Shown in pieces: positions 1-7,629 of a DNA stretch of 11,599 nt. Made by a program: the position numbers and the translations under genes. The notes under the pieces are model-generated. The model did no database searches, was not told the origin of the DNA, and saw nothing but the letters and a program-made list of their open reading frames with translations. Source of the stretch: Flavobacteriaceae bacterium UBA2000 (GTDB taxonomy: Bacteria > Bacteroidota > Bacteroidia > Flavobacteriales > Flavobacteriaceae); assembly GCA_002335345.1 (NCBI GenBank), contig DDCS01000011.1:1-11599 (forward strand), given 5' to 3'. Position 1 is the stretch's first letter. Each line of letters begins with the position of its first letter.

Positions 1-3000
1 GAAAATGCGCGTAAACTCCAGCCCAACGAGTACAACTTAAATCAACAGCTCGGTTATATTTCATTGAATCAGCGCCTGAATAATGACGAGGTTTTGGCCG
101 TAGCATTCCAGTACACCGTTAATGGCAAAGTCTATCAAGTCGGTGAGTTTTCTACCGATGGGGTTCAGGCCACCGGACAAGCGGGACAAACCAGCGGTGG
201 TGATCCAGGAGGAGATCCGGGTGGTGATCCTGGCTCGGGAGACCCAGGGACCGTTCAAGCCATCCCACAAAACTTAGTGGTAAAACTGCTTAAGAGCAAC
301 ATCACGAATGTTCAAGAACCAGTTTGGGACTTGATGATGAAGAATATTTATCCCATAGGCGCATATCAATTGGAGCAAGAGGACTTCCGAATGAATATTT
401 TGTATTTGGACCCAAGCCCATTAAATTACATCAAGCCCGTTGCCGGAACGAATTTCCCTGAGCCCGATATTTCCGATGTTAATGCGGTGGATTTAAACGA
501 TGCCACCTTACTTCGGGTGTTTAATTTAGATCGACTTAACTACAACAACGATCCGCAACAAGGCGGAGATGGATTTTTTGACTTTTATCCAGGAATTACG
601 GTTGATCGTCAAAATGGAGCCATTATATTTACCAGTGTAGAACCTTTTGGAGATTATCTTTTTGATAAACTGACTACAGAGGGGACACAGTATTATAATT
701 TGCCTGAAACCTATAATGCGAATCAGGCCAAATACGTTTTCCGTTCGCTATATCGAACGACTAAAATTCAGGCCGAACAACAGGAGAGCCAGAAAAACAA
801 ATTCCAACTTAAGGGGACCTATAAGTCTACAGGAAGTGATGGGATCCCCATTGGCGCATTCAATATTCCGCAAGGATCTGTTACGGTAACTGCCGGAGGA
901 AGAACCTTGGTAGAGGGGGTGGATTACACCGTGAATTACCAGTTAGGACGCGTGCAAATTTTGGATCCATCGCTTCAGAATTCAAACACCCCGATTAACA
1001 TCAGCGTCGAAAATAACTCCATGTTTGGTCAACAAACCAAAAGATTTTCCGGAATTGATGTTCAGCATAAATTCAGTGATGATTTTCAGGTGGGAGGAAC
1101 CTTGTTAAATCTCAACGAACGTCCACTCACGCAAAAGGCGGCCTTCCAAAACGAGCCGATAAACAACACGATGTTTGGGGTCAATATGAATTATTCTACA
1201 GAGGTGCCTTTCTTGACCCGTATGGTGAATAAACTGCCCAATATAGACACCGATGTTCCTTCTCAGGTTTCGGTTCGGGGAGAGTTTGCTTATTTATTGC
1301 CTGGAGCGCCAAAGGTCTCTGATTTTGGCGGGAAAGCTACGGCCTATATTGATGACTTTGAAGCGGCACAGACCGCTATTGATATTTCTGCGCCACTGAC
1401 TTGGTTCTTGTCCAGTACGCCAATCGGCCTGGGGGGCGATTTAGAGAATAATAATTTGGCGGCCAATTACAACCGGGCAAAGCTGAACTGGTATACGATT
1501 GACCCGATTTTTTACAGTGCCCAAAGACCAGCAGGTGTCGGGGAACAAGATCTTTCATCGCCATTCGCGCGCCGCTTGTTCCGCAACGAGATATTTCCCG
1601 ATCAGGACATCGTTCAGGGGCAAACTCAGGCCTTGTTTAGCCTGGACCTTAACTACAAGCCCGCAGAGCGAGGACCCTATAATTTTAACCCCGCGGCAAC
1701 AGACAACGCCTTGCCGAATCCTGAAACACGCTTTGCCGGAATCTCGAGACAATTATCGACCACAGATTTTGAGCGATCCAATGTGGAGTATATTCAGTTC
1801 TGGCTCATGGATCCATTTATCTATGAGGAGTATACCAATAATCAGGGGGGGAAACTTGTCTTTAATTTAGGAAACATCTCTGAGGACGTTCTCAAAGATG
1901 GACGCAAACAATACGAAAACGGTCTTCCGGAAGATGGCTCGACATTGAATACCATACAAACCAATTGGGGCCGCGTGCCGAGCAATCAATCACTGGTTTA
2001 TACCTTTAGCAGTACCGGGCCGGATCGAGAAAATCAGGATGTCGGTTTGGATGGATTAAATGATGCTGATGAGGCTGCTTTCTTCCCAAGTTTTGCCGGT
2101 CAAGAAGATCCTGCCCGAGACAATTACACCTATTTTTTACAGGCCGAAGGCTCTCTGCTCGAACGTTATGATTTTTACAATGGAACACAGGGGAACAGCC
2201 CAGAAACGCTGAGCAATACGAATCGTGGGTCAACCGCTCAGCCTGACGTCGAAGATATCAACCGGGACAATACCATGAATACCGTGGACAGTTATTTCGA
2301 ATATGCCATCGATATTCGTCCGGGCATGAATTTGGAATCGCCCTATGTCACCGATATCAAAGAAATTACAGTGCCCACCCCCGCAAATCAGGACTTGCCC
2401 GTTCGTTGGATTCAATTTAGAATACCCTTAAGTGAATATACCGATGCAGTAAACGGAATCGCCGATTTCCGTTCTATTCGATTCATGCGCATGTATCTCA
2501 CCGGTTTTGAGCAAGAAACGGTTTTGCGTTTTGGTACTATGGAACTCTATCGTGGAGATTATCGCCGTTACACGGAGTCTTTGGATGCGGATAACAGTCC
2601 TAATGAGTTGGACAATACAACTTTTGAAAATGAGGCCGTTGGGGTGATTCAGAACAGTAATTATGTCATTCCACCGGGGGTATATCGAGAAGAGCTCAAC
2701 AATAACAACAATATAATCCGTCAAGACGAGCAATCTTTGGCCTTGCGTGTTTGCGATTTGCAACCTGAAGATGCGCGCGCTGTTTACAAAAACTTCAATG
2801 TAGACATGCGTCAATATAAAAACTTGGAAATGTTCATCCACGCTGAGTCACTTCCTACTCCTGCGAGTTTGTTGGCCGATGGAGAGCTGGCTGCGTTCAT
2901 TCGTTTGGGGAACGACCTCAATACGAGCTTCTATGAAATAGAAATGCCCCTGAATGTGTCTCCGTACCTAGAACAACCTACAGATGCTGACGCTTCGCTC

Positions 3001-5991
3001 GTTTGGCCGGAGGAAAACCGTTTAAATTTACCTTTGGCTTTGCTTCAGGCCATAAAAACAAAAGTCTTGGCTGATGGAACAGCAGATCCTACTCAAGTCG
3101 TTTATTACGATCAAGCTGAGCTGGACCCGACTTTTATCGGTTCTTCAAACCCGCTGCGCATTGGAATCAAAGGAAATCCGAGTTTTGGAAATGTTCGGGT
3201 GATCATGGTGGGCTTGCGCAATAAAAACAACACTAATGTTTGTGGTGAAGTATGGTTCAACGAATTGCGCATGAGTGAACTAGAGAACAAAGGGGGATGG
3301 GCTGCCGTAGCCAATATGGATGCCAACATCGCTGATTTTGCTGACATCAGCGCCACCGGACGTACCAGTACCATTGGTTTTGGTTCAATTGAACAAGGGC
3401 CTAATCAGCGCAGTTTAGAAGATCTGCAACAATATGATATTGTGACCAATATTAATCTAGGTCAGTTACTCCCCAAGAAATGGGGCATACAATTGCCGTT
3501 TAATTACGGTATTCAGGAAGAATTGATTACCCCGAAATACGACCCAGAATTTGATGATATCGTGCTACAAGAGCGGTTAGATAATGCGCCCGATGCAGCG
3601 ACGCGTGATGCGATTGAGGAACAATCAATTAATTATACCAAACGTCAAAGTATTAATTTCATTGGGGTGCGCAAAAATCGATCTCAAGAAAATGAATCGA
3701 CCCCGATGCCCTATGATGTGGAGAACTTTACCTTCTCTTACTCCTATAACGAAGAAGAGCATCATGATTTTGAAGTAGAGTCCGCGATGGATCAGCGTGT
3801 TCGATTGGGGGGGACCTATGACTATAGCTTCAACAACAAACCTATTGAGCCCTTTAAGAAAAACGACAGTCTGTTTATGGGGCGTTATTGGCAATGGTTG
3901 AAGGATTTTAATTTCAATCCATTACCGAGCAATGTTACTGTAAGCAGTAATATTATCAGGAATTTTAATCAACAAAAATTCAGAGAACTCAATTTGTTGC
4001 CGGATCAAATCGGTCTTCCCACTTTGTATCAGAGGAATTTTATGTTTGATTGGCAGTATACGATAAATTATAACCTGACGAATTCTTTGCGTTTTAATTT
4101 TAATGCGGCCAATAACCGAATTATCAATAATTACATAGATCAAGGGCGGGTGGACAACACCATAGGTCTGTGGGACGGTTTCTTTGAAATTGGAGATCCA
4201 AACCAGCATGTCCAATCGCTCCAATTAAACTACGATTTGCCCACCGCTAAGTTTCCATTTTTAAAGTGGTTGCGTGCCACTTATTCCTATCAAGGGGATT
4301 ATCAATGGCAAGATGGAAGTGATTTGTTTAGCAATGTTGAAATCCCATCAGACAATGGCCCCTCTGTTTTTTATGATTTAGGAAACTCAGTCCAAAATGC
4401 GAGCACCCATCGGATTAACTCGAATCTGGATCTGACGAGCTTGTATCGCTATATCGGCCTGAAAAAGTTGACCGGTTCCGAATCTGAAGATGATCAGGGT
4501 GGAGCGGAGAGCAACTCCTTGTTGGGTGGCGCCGCAGGCAAAGGGGGTAAGGCCGAAAATTTAAATAAACGAGAACAAATTATGGCGATGCGCAATGGAG
4601 GAGGCCGCACATCAGCCCCAACGCGCAAGCTCTCACCAGGACAAAAAGTAATCAATTCTTTAATCGGGTTGGCGACTTCGGTGAAAAAAGCACAGGTCAA
4701 TTATTTAGAAAATAATGGGATTTTCTTACCCGGATATTTACCATCGGTTGGCTTTGGTGGATCGTTGCGTCCTACAGCGGGATTTGTATTTGGCTCCCAG
4801 GCCGAGGTTAGGGCATTGGCTGCGCGGAATGGCTGGCTAACGATATTTCCTGAATTCAACCAGCAGTATACCGAGGTGGAAAGTCGTCAATTAGATATGC
4901 AGGTAAACACTGAGCTGTTTGACGATTTAAAAATTGATTTTAATGCCTCACGTTTGTATTCTGAAAATTTTGCAGAAAATTACATTGTTGAAGATGGGCT
5001 TTATCGTTCACTGACCCCGAACACCTTTGGAAACTTTAATATTTCTACAGTACTGATCAATACCGCTTTTAGTTCAAGTGATGAATTTGGATCTCAGGCA
5101 TTTGAATCATTTAAGACCAATCGTTTGACCATTGCCCAGCGCCTGGCGGAACGTTTTTACGGTTCGAATTCTTATCCCGTTGATGATGAAGGATACCCCG
5201 AAGGCTTTGGTAAAAACAGCCAACAAGTGCTCCTGCCGGCTTTTGTCTCAGCCTACCGAGGGAGTGATGCGGCTAAGGAGCGCTCAGGAATTTTTAGAGA
5301 TATCCCTCTGCCAAACTGGGATGTCAAGTATACGGGTTTCATGAAAATGGATTGGTTTAAGAAGCGCTTTAAACGTTTCTCCGTTCAGCACGGTTATCGA
5401 GCGGCATATACCTTGAATCAATTCCAATCAAATTTGGATTTCAATCGTCAGAATCCTGCTGAAACGGACCAGTCCGGTAATTTCAAGCCAGAAATAGTTT
5501 TAAATAACGTGAACCTAACGGAACAATTCTCCCCGTTGATTAAGGTCGATTTCGAGATGATGAATTCCATTAAAATCCTTGCGGAAATCAGAAAAGATCG
5601 TGCCCTTTCATTGAGTTTTGCCAATAATTTGATGACCGAAATTCAAGGCCAAGAGTTAATCCTTGGTCTGGGTTATCGCATCAAAGATTTGCGTATTGGT
5701 ACGAATTTTGGCGGGAAGCGATCTGTTATGAAAAGCGACTTAAACTTTAAATTAGATGTTTCCGTAAGGGATAACAAAACCATCATTCGTTATTTAGACG
5801 TGGATAATAACCAGACCACGGCAGGACAGACCATCTACGGGTTGCAGTTTTCTACGGATTATGCGCTAACCAAAAATCTGACCGCTTTATTTTTCTATGA
5901 CCATACGTTTTCGGAATATGCCATCAGTACTGCTTTTCCGCAAACGACAATTCGCAGTGGCTTCACCCTGCGCTATAATTTTGGTAACTAA
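1..5991 (+). CDS. sprA: SprA, giant outer-membrane barrel of the type IX secretion translocon (5' truncated)
   Basis: The reading frame is already open at base 1 and runs to TAA at 5989-5991, giving 1996 visible residues. SprA proteins are about 2400 residues long, so roughly 400 N-terminal residues, including the signal peptide, lie outside the window. The TTG at 64 is an internal codon, not the start. SprA (TIGR04189/SprA_N family) is the single-chain 36-strand outer-membrane barrel through which type IX secretion substrates leave the cell. It works with PorV and a plug protein and is needed for gliding and for secreting adhesins such as SprB. Visible support: very long, rich in Asn, aromatic and alternating polar/hydrophobic strands; an acidic loop near residue 680 (DVGLDGLNDADE) that looks like a calcium-binding loop; and a C-terminus ending in a final amphipathic strand (RSGFTLRYNFGN). 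Two low-complexity segments are listed separately. gcvH follows after 34 bases with no terminator, so co-transcription is likely. Family assignment is confident; strand-level structure is not derived here. Confidence 0.95.
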   Translation, partial: ENARKLQPNEYNLNQQLGYISLNQRLNNDEVLAVAFQYTVNGKVYQVGEFSTDGVQATGQAGQTSGGDPGGDPGGDPGSGDPGTVQAIPQNLVVKLLKSNITNVQEPVWDLMMKNIYPIGAYQLEQEDFRMNILYLDPSPLNYIKPVAGTNFPEPDISDVNAVDLNDATLLRVFNLDRLNYNNDPQQGGDGFFDFYPGITVDRQNGAIIFTSVEPFGDYLFDKLTTEGTQYYNLPETYNANQAKYVFRSLYRTTKIQAEQQESQKNKFQLKGTYKSTGSDGIPIGAFNIPQGSVTVTAGGRTLVEGVDYTVNYQLGRVQILDPSLQNSNTPINISVENNSMFGQQTKRFSGIDVQHKFSDDFQVGGTLLNLNERPLTQKAAFQNEPINNTMFGVNMNYSTEVPFLTRMVNKLPNIDTDVPSQVSVRGEFAYLLPGAPKVSDFGGKATAYIDDFEAAQTAIDISAPLTWFLSSTPIGLGGDLENNNLAANYNRAKLNWYTIDPIFYSAQRPAGVGEQDLSSPFARRLFRNEIFPDQDIVQGQTQALFSLDLNYKPAERGPYNFNPAATDNALPNPETRFAGISRQLSTTDFERSNVEYIQFWLMDPFIYEEYTNNQGGKLVFNLGNISEDVLKDGRKQYENGLPEDGSTLNTIQTNWGRVPSNQSLVYTFSSTGPDRENQDVGLDGLNDADEAAFFPSFAGQEDPARDNYTYFLQAEGSLLERYDFYNGTQGNSPETLSNTNRGSTAQPDVEDINRDNTMNTVDSYFEYAIDIRPGMNLESPYVTDIKEITVPTPANQDLPVRWIQFRIPLSEYTDAVNGIADFRSIRFMRMYLTGFEQETVLRFGTMELYRGDYRRYTESLDADNSPNELDNTTFENEAVGVIQNSNYVIPPGVYREELNNNNNIIRQDEQSLALRVCDLQPEDARAVYKNFNVDMRQYKNLEMFIHAESLPTPASLLADGELAAFIRLGNDLNTSFYEIEMPLNVSPYLEQPTDADASLVWPEENRLNLPLALLQAIKTKVLADGTADPTQVVYYDQAELDPTFIGSSNPLRIGIKGNPSFGNVRVIMVGLRNKNNTNVCGEVWFNELRMSELENKGGWAAVANMDANIADFADISATGRTSTIGFGSIEQGPNQRSLEDLQQYDIVTNINLGQLLPKKWGIQLPFNYGIQEELITPKYDPEFDDIVLQERLDNAPDAATRDAIEEQSINYTKRQSINFIGVRKNRSQENESTPMPYDVENFTFSYSYNEEEHHDFEVESAMDQRVRLGGTYDYSFNNKPIEPFKKNDSLFMGRYWQWLKDFNFNPLPSNVTVSSNIIRNFNQQKFRELNLLPDQIGLPTLYQRNFMFDWQYTINYNLTNSLRFNFNAANNRIINNYIDQGRVDNTIGLWDGFFEIGDPNQHVQSLQLNYDLPTAKFPFLKWLRATYSYQGDYQWQDGSDLFSNVEIPSDNGPSVFYDLGNSVQNASTHRINSNLDLTSLYRYIGLKKLTGSESEDDQGGAESNSLLGGAAGKGGKAENLNKREQIMAMRNGGGRTSAPTRKLSPGQKVINSLIGLATSVKKAQVNYLENNGIFLPGYLPSVGFGGSLRPTAGFVFGSQAEVRALAARNGWLTIFPEFNQQYTEVESRQLDMQVNTELFDDLKIDFNASRLYSENFAENYIVEDGLYRSLTPNTFGNFNISTVLINTAFSSSDEFGSQAFESFKTNRLTIAQRLAERFYGSNSYPVDDEGYPEGFGKNSQQVLLPAFVSAYRGSDAAKERSGIFRDIPLPNWDVKYTGFMKMDWFKKRFKRFSVQHGYRAAYTLNQFQSNLDFNRQNPAETDQSGNFKPEIVLNNVNLTEQFSPLIKVDFEMMNSIKILAEIRKDRALSLSFANNLMTEIQGQELILGLGYRIKDLRIGTNFGGKRSVMKSDLNFKLDVSVRDNKTIIRYLDVDNNQTTAGQTIYGLQFSTDYALTKNLTALFFYDHTFSEYAISTAFPQTTIRSGFTLRYNFGN
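196..249 (+). repeat. GGDP tandem peptide repeat inside sprA
   Basis: Codons at visible SprA residues 66-83 encode three successive Gly-Gly-Asp-Pro units followed by a degenerate Gly-Ser-Gly-Asp-Pro-Gly unit. The copies use different synonymous codons for proline (CCA, CCG, CCT, CCA) and for glycine and aspartate. The array is therefore conserved as a peptide and is not a recent DNA slippage product. A flexible, acidic linker or loop between structured parts of SprA is the simplest reading. Confidence 0.85.
4477..4629 (+). other. Low-complexity Gly/Ser/charged insertion within the SprA barrel region
   Basis: Visible SprA residues 1493-1543 change abruptly from strand-like sequence to a disordered composition: an acidic stretch (SESEDDQGGAE), a Gly/Ala/Lys stretch (GGAAGKGGKAE), then a basic Gly/Arg stretch (MRNGGGRTSAPTRK). 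Strand-like sequence resumes near residue 1560. It is probably a long flexible loop between barrel strands. The side of the membrane it faces cannot be told from the sequence. Confidence 0.6.
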
Positions 5992-6025
5992 CAAAAAGTC
6001 AACTAACATTTTAACCATTTAAGTT

Positions 6026-6406
6026 ATGAATATACCAGCCGAATTAAAGTACACCAAGGACCACGAATGGGTTTCTGTGGAGGGCGATGTTGCTACAGTA
6101 GGGATTACTGATTTTGCCCAAGGAGAACTTGGCGATATCGTTTATGTGGAAGTAGAAACTTTAGACGAAACTCTTGAAATGGAAGCGGTTTTTGGGACCG
6201 TAGAAGCGGTAAAAACCGTTTCAGATTTATTCTTGCCTGTGTCCGGCGAAATTATCGAGTTCAATGATGCCCTAGAAGGCGAGCCCGAATTAGTTAATTC
6301 TGATCCTTACGGCCAAGGCTGGATGATTAAAATCAAGATGAGTAACCCATCGGAACTTGAAGAGTTGTTATCCGCTGAGGACTATGCCGCGATTATTGGG
6401 GGATAA
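6026..6406 (+). CDS. gcvH: Glycine cleavage system H protein (lipoyl carrier)
   Basis: This 126-residue protein has the usual GcvH length. It is the cytoplasmic shuttle that carries the aminomethyl group on a lipoyl arm between the P, T and L proteins during glycine breakdown. Visible family marks are the N-terminal YTKDHEWV (residues 9-16), the TDFAQGELGDIVYVE block (residues 28-42), and the lipoyl site GTVEAVKTVSDL, in which Lys63 is the residue expected to be lipoylated, followed by LPVSGEI. The ATG at 6026 gives the canonical N-terminus; no clear Shine-Dalgarno precedes it, as is common in Bacteroidota. It sits 34 bases after sprA and overlaps the start of the VanZ-like gene, so it is probably translated from the sprA transcript. 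None of the other gcv genes are in the window. A metabolic carrier inside a gliding/secretion locus is odd but matches the order I recall in other flavobacteria. Confidence 0.97.
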   Translation: MNIPAELKYTKDHEWVSVEGDVATVGITDFAQGELGDIVYVEVETLDETLEMEAVFGTVEAVKTVSDLFLPVSGEIIEFNDALEGEPELVNSDPYGQGWMIKIKMSNPSELEELLSAEDYAAIIGG

Positions 6407-6758
6407 AATATGGGTTTGGCTGGCGATTACGGCACAAATTATGGTGACTGTTGCCCTACTATGGCCCGCTCTTGATTTGCCCCAAACCGATGTACCAATG
6501 GCAGACAAATGGGCGCATTTTTTGGTTTTCTCGGTACTGTTTTATTTGTGGGCTCAGGCGCTAAGTGTCAAAAACCAGATCCGCCGATTGAGCGTTAAGC
6601 TTGTTATTGCGCTTATTTTTTATGGCACTATTATTGAAGTCATACAAGACAGTTGGTCTATTTCACGCACCGGAGATTTCATGGATGTATTGGCAAATAC
6701 CATCGGGATTTTAATGGGATTAATTGTCTTCAACATTAAGGAAAAATTATCCTTTTAA
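6384..6758 (+). CDS. VanZ-like family small integral membrane protein
   Basis: The protein has 124 residues from ATG 6384, with four predicted membrane segments at about residues 9-28, 44-61, 70-87 and 98-117. The VanZ-like fold is recognised from the conserved polar residues embedded in these helices: D41-K-x-x-H45 before helix 2, E85-x-x-Q88 at the end of helix 3, and D98-x-x-D101-x-x-x-N105-x-x-G108 leading into helix 4. VanZ itself gives low-level teicoplanin resistance, but the biochemical activity of most family members, including this type, is unknown; no resistance role should be assumed. The ATG at 6384 overlaps the gcvH end by 23 bases. An in-frame ATG at 6357 would add nine residues and a 50-base overlap, and a TTG at 6396 would shorten it; 6384 best fits a short N-terminus before helix 1. 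The overlap suggests translational coupling to gcvH. Confidence 0.85.
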   Translation: MPRLLGDKIWVWLAITAQIMVTVALLWPALDLPQTDVPMADKWAHFLVFSVLFYLWAQALSVKNQIRRLSVKLVIALIFYGTIIEVIQDSWSISRTGDFMDVLANTIGILMGLIVFNIKEKLSF

Positions 6759-6771
6759 AAAGGGCAAATAA

Positions 6772-6795
6772 GGTTTTTTAAACCCCACTTTTTTT
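6772..6795 (+). terminator. Possible weak terminator after the VanZ-like gene
   Basis: A five-pair stem GGTTT/AAACC (6772-6776 with 6780-6784, loop TTT) is followed four bases later by seven T residues (6789-6795). The stem is short and AT-rich, so it would at most partly separate the sprA-gcvH-vanZ transcript from tonB. A TATTTTAGC sequence just downstream resembles a degraded -7 element for tonB, but no good -33 TTG partner is seen, so no promoter is called. Confidence 0.3.
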
Positions 6796-6827
6796 ATCTA
6801 TTTTAGCAACGCTATAAACTATTCAGT

Positions 6828-7544
6828 ATGGAACCGAAAAAAAATCCAAAAGCAGATTTAAACCAGTGGAGCAGTATTTATTTGCTCGCAGGCTTGGTTT
6901 TTATGCTCTTTGTAGCATGGCAAGCTGTGGAATGGAAAACTTATGATCGTAGTAATTTAGGCAAAGATATGCTTGATGTGGGTGATGATCTTCTAGAGGA
7001 TGTGCCGGTTACACAGATTTTGACCCCACCGCCACCGCCACCACCGCCGCCACCAGCTCCGGAGGTCATAGAAGTGGTCGAGGATGATGAAGAAGTTGAA
7101 GAGACGATCATTGAATCCACAGAAACCGATGCTGAAGACGTTATAGAGATTGACGAGATCGAAGAAGTTGAAGAGGAGATTGATGATGTTCCTTTTGCCG
7201 TAATTGAAAATGTACCTGTATTTCCTGGTTGTGAAAGAGCGGGTAACAACGAAGCAAAAAAGGCTTGTATGTCAGAAAAAGTGCAAAAGTTTGTACAACG
7301 TAAGTTTGATACAGACTTGGCAAACGACTTAGGACTTGAAGGTCGTCAAAGAATTTCAGTACAGTTTAAAATTGACAAAAGAGGAAACGTGGTTGATGTT
7401 CGCGCAAGAGCACCACATCCACGTCTTGAACAAGAGGCTATCGATGTGGTCAAGGCCTTGCCAAAAATGACCCCAGGAATGCAGCGCGGTCAGCCGGTTG
7501 GGGTACTTTACGCCTTGCCAATTTTGTTCCAAGTAGAAAATTAG
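6828..7544 (+). CDS. tonB: TonB energy transducer with polyproline and acidic linker
   Basis: This 238-residue protein is anchored in the inner membrane and spans the periplasm to pass proton-motive energy (from ExbB/ExbD, not encoded here) to outer-membrane proteins. In order: a short lysine-rich cytoplasmic tail (1-16), one membrane helix (about 17-34), ten consecutive prolines (67-76), a linker with 24 Asp/Glu in residues 79-120 and no Lys/Arg, and a TonB-C domain from about 128 to the end. The C-terminal domain has the Bacteroidota pattern: VFPGCE with Cys135, a second Cys147, the strand FKIDKRGNVV (180-189), then LPKMTPG and a final strand ending LPILFQV. The ATG at 6828 leaves a sensible N-in membrane topology. 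Its partner receptor is unknown; remB follows after a terminator and an 85-base gap. The N-terminus (MEPKKNPKADLNQWSS) looks like that of other flavobacterial TonBs at this locus, from memory. Confidence 0.93.
   Translation: MEPKKNPKADLNQWSSIYLLAGLVFMLFVAWQAVEWKTYDRSNLGKDMLDVGDDLLEDVPVTQILTPPPPPPPPPPAPEVIEVVEDDEEVEETIIESTETDAEDVIEIDEIEEVEEEIDDVPFAVIENVPVFPGCERAGNNEAKKACMSEKVQKFVQRKFDTDLANDLGLEGRQRISVQFKIDKRGNVVDVRARAPHPRLEQEAIDVVKALPKMTPGMQRGQPVGVLYALPILFQVEN
7026..7055 (+). repeat. Run of ten proline codons (CCA/CCG) in tonB
   Basis: Ten successive CCA or CCG codons encode residues 67-76 of TonB. The codon order is irregular, so this is not a perfect trinucleotide array, but it could still slip in replication. 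A run of this length normally stalls ribosomes unless elongation factor P is available, so TonB output should depend on EF-P. The reverse strand reads as poly-glycine and creates a spurious antisense frame. Confidence 0.9.
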
Positions 7545-7568
7545 AAATTCGTGTTTAATCCGAACGAT

Positions 7569-7603
7569 CGCCTCCATATTTCTCATGGGGGCGTTTGTGT
7601 TTA
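7569..7603 (+). terminator. Intrinsic terminator after tonB
   Basis: A nine-pair stem CGCCTCCAT / ATGGGGGCG (7569-7577 with 7585-7593, one G-T pair) encloses a seven-base loop and is followed by the T-rich tail TTTGTGTTTA. It lies 24 bases after the tonB stop and points to the end of the tonB transcript, so remB probably has its own promoter or depends on read-through. Confidence 0.75.
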
Positions 7604-7629
7604 GGCGTACTAATGAAATATTTATCTAA

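Noticed and set aside
64..66. TTG as the start codon of the large first gene
   Set aside because: The frame is open back to base 1, and the protein would lack the SprA N-terminus and signal peptide; the gene is simply cut by the window edge.
2428..2841. 137-codon minus-strand frame inside sprA
   Set aside because: It lies wholly opposite a well-supported coding region and has no recognisable domain; a chance open frame.
6384..6758. Teicoplanin resistance gene vanZ
   Set aside because: Only the broad VanZ-like fold is seen; there are no van genes nearby and the chromosomal motility context argues against a resistance role.
6941..7249. Minus-strand frame rich in Ser and poly-Gly opposite tonB
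   Set aside because: It is the reverse complement of the acidic and polyproline codons of tonB; no promoter, signal or family resemblance.
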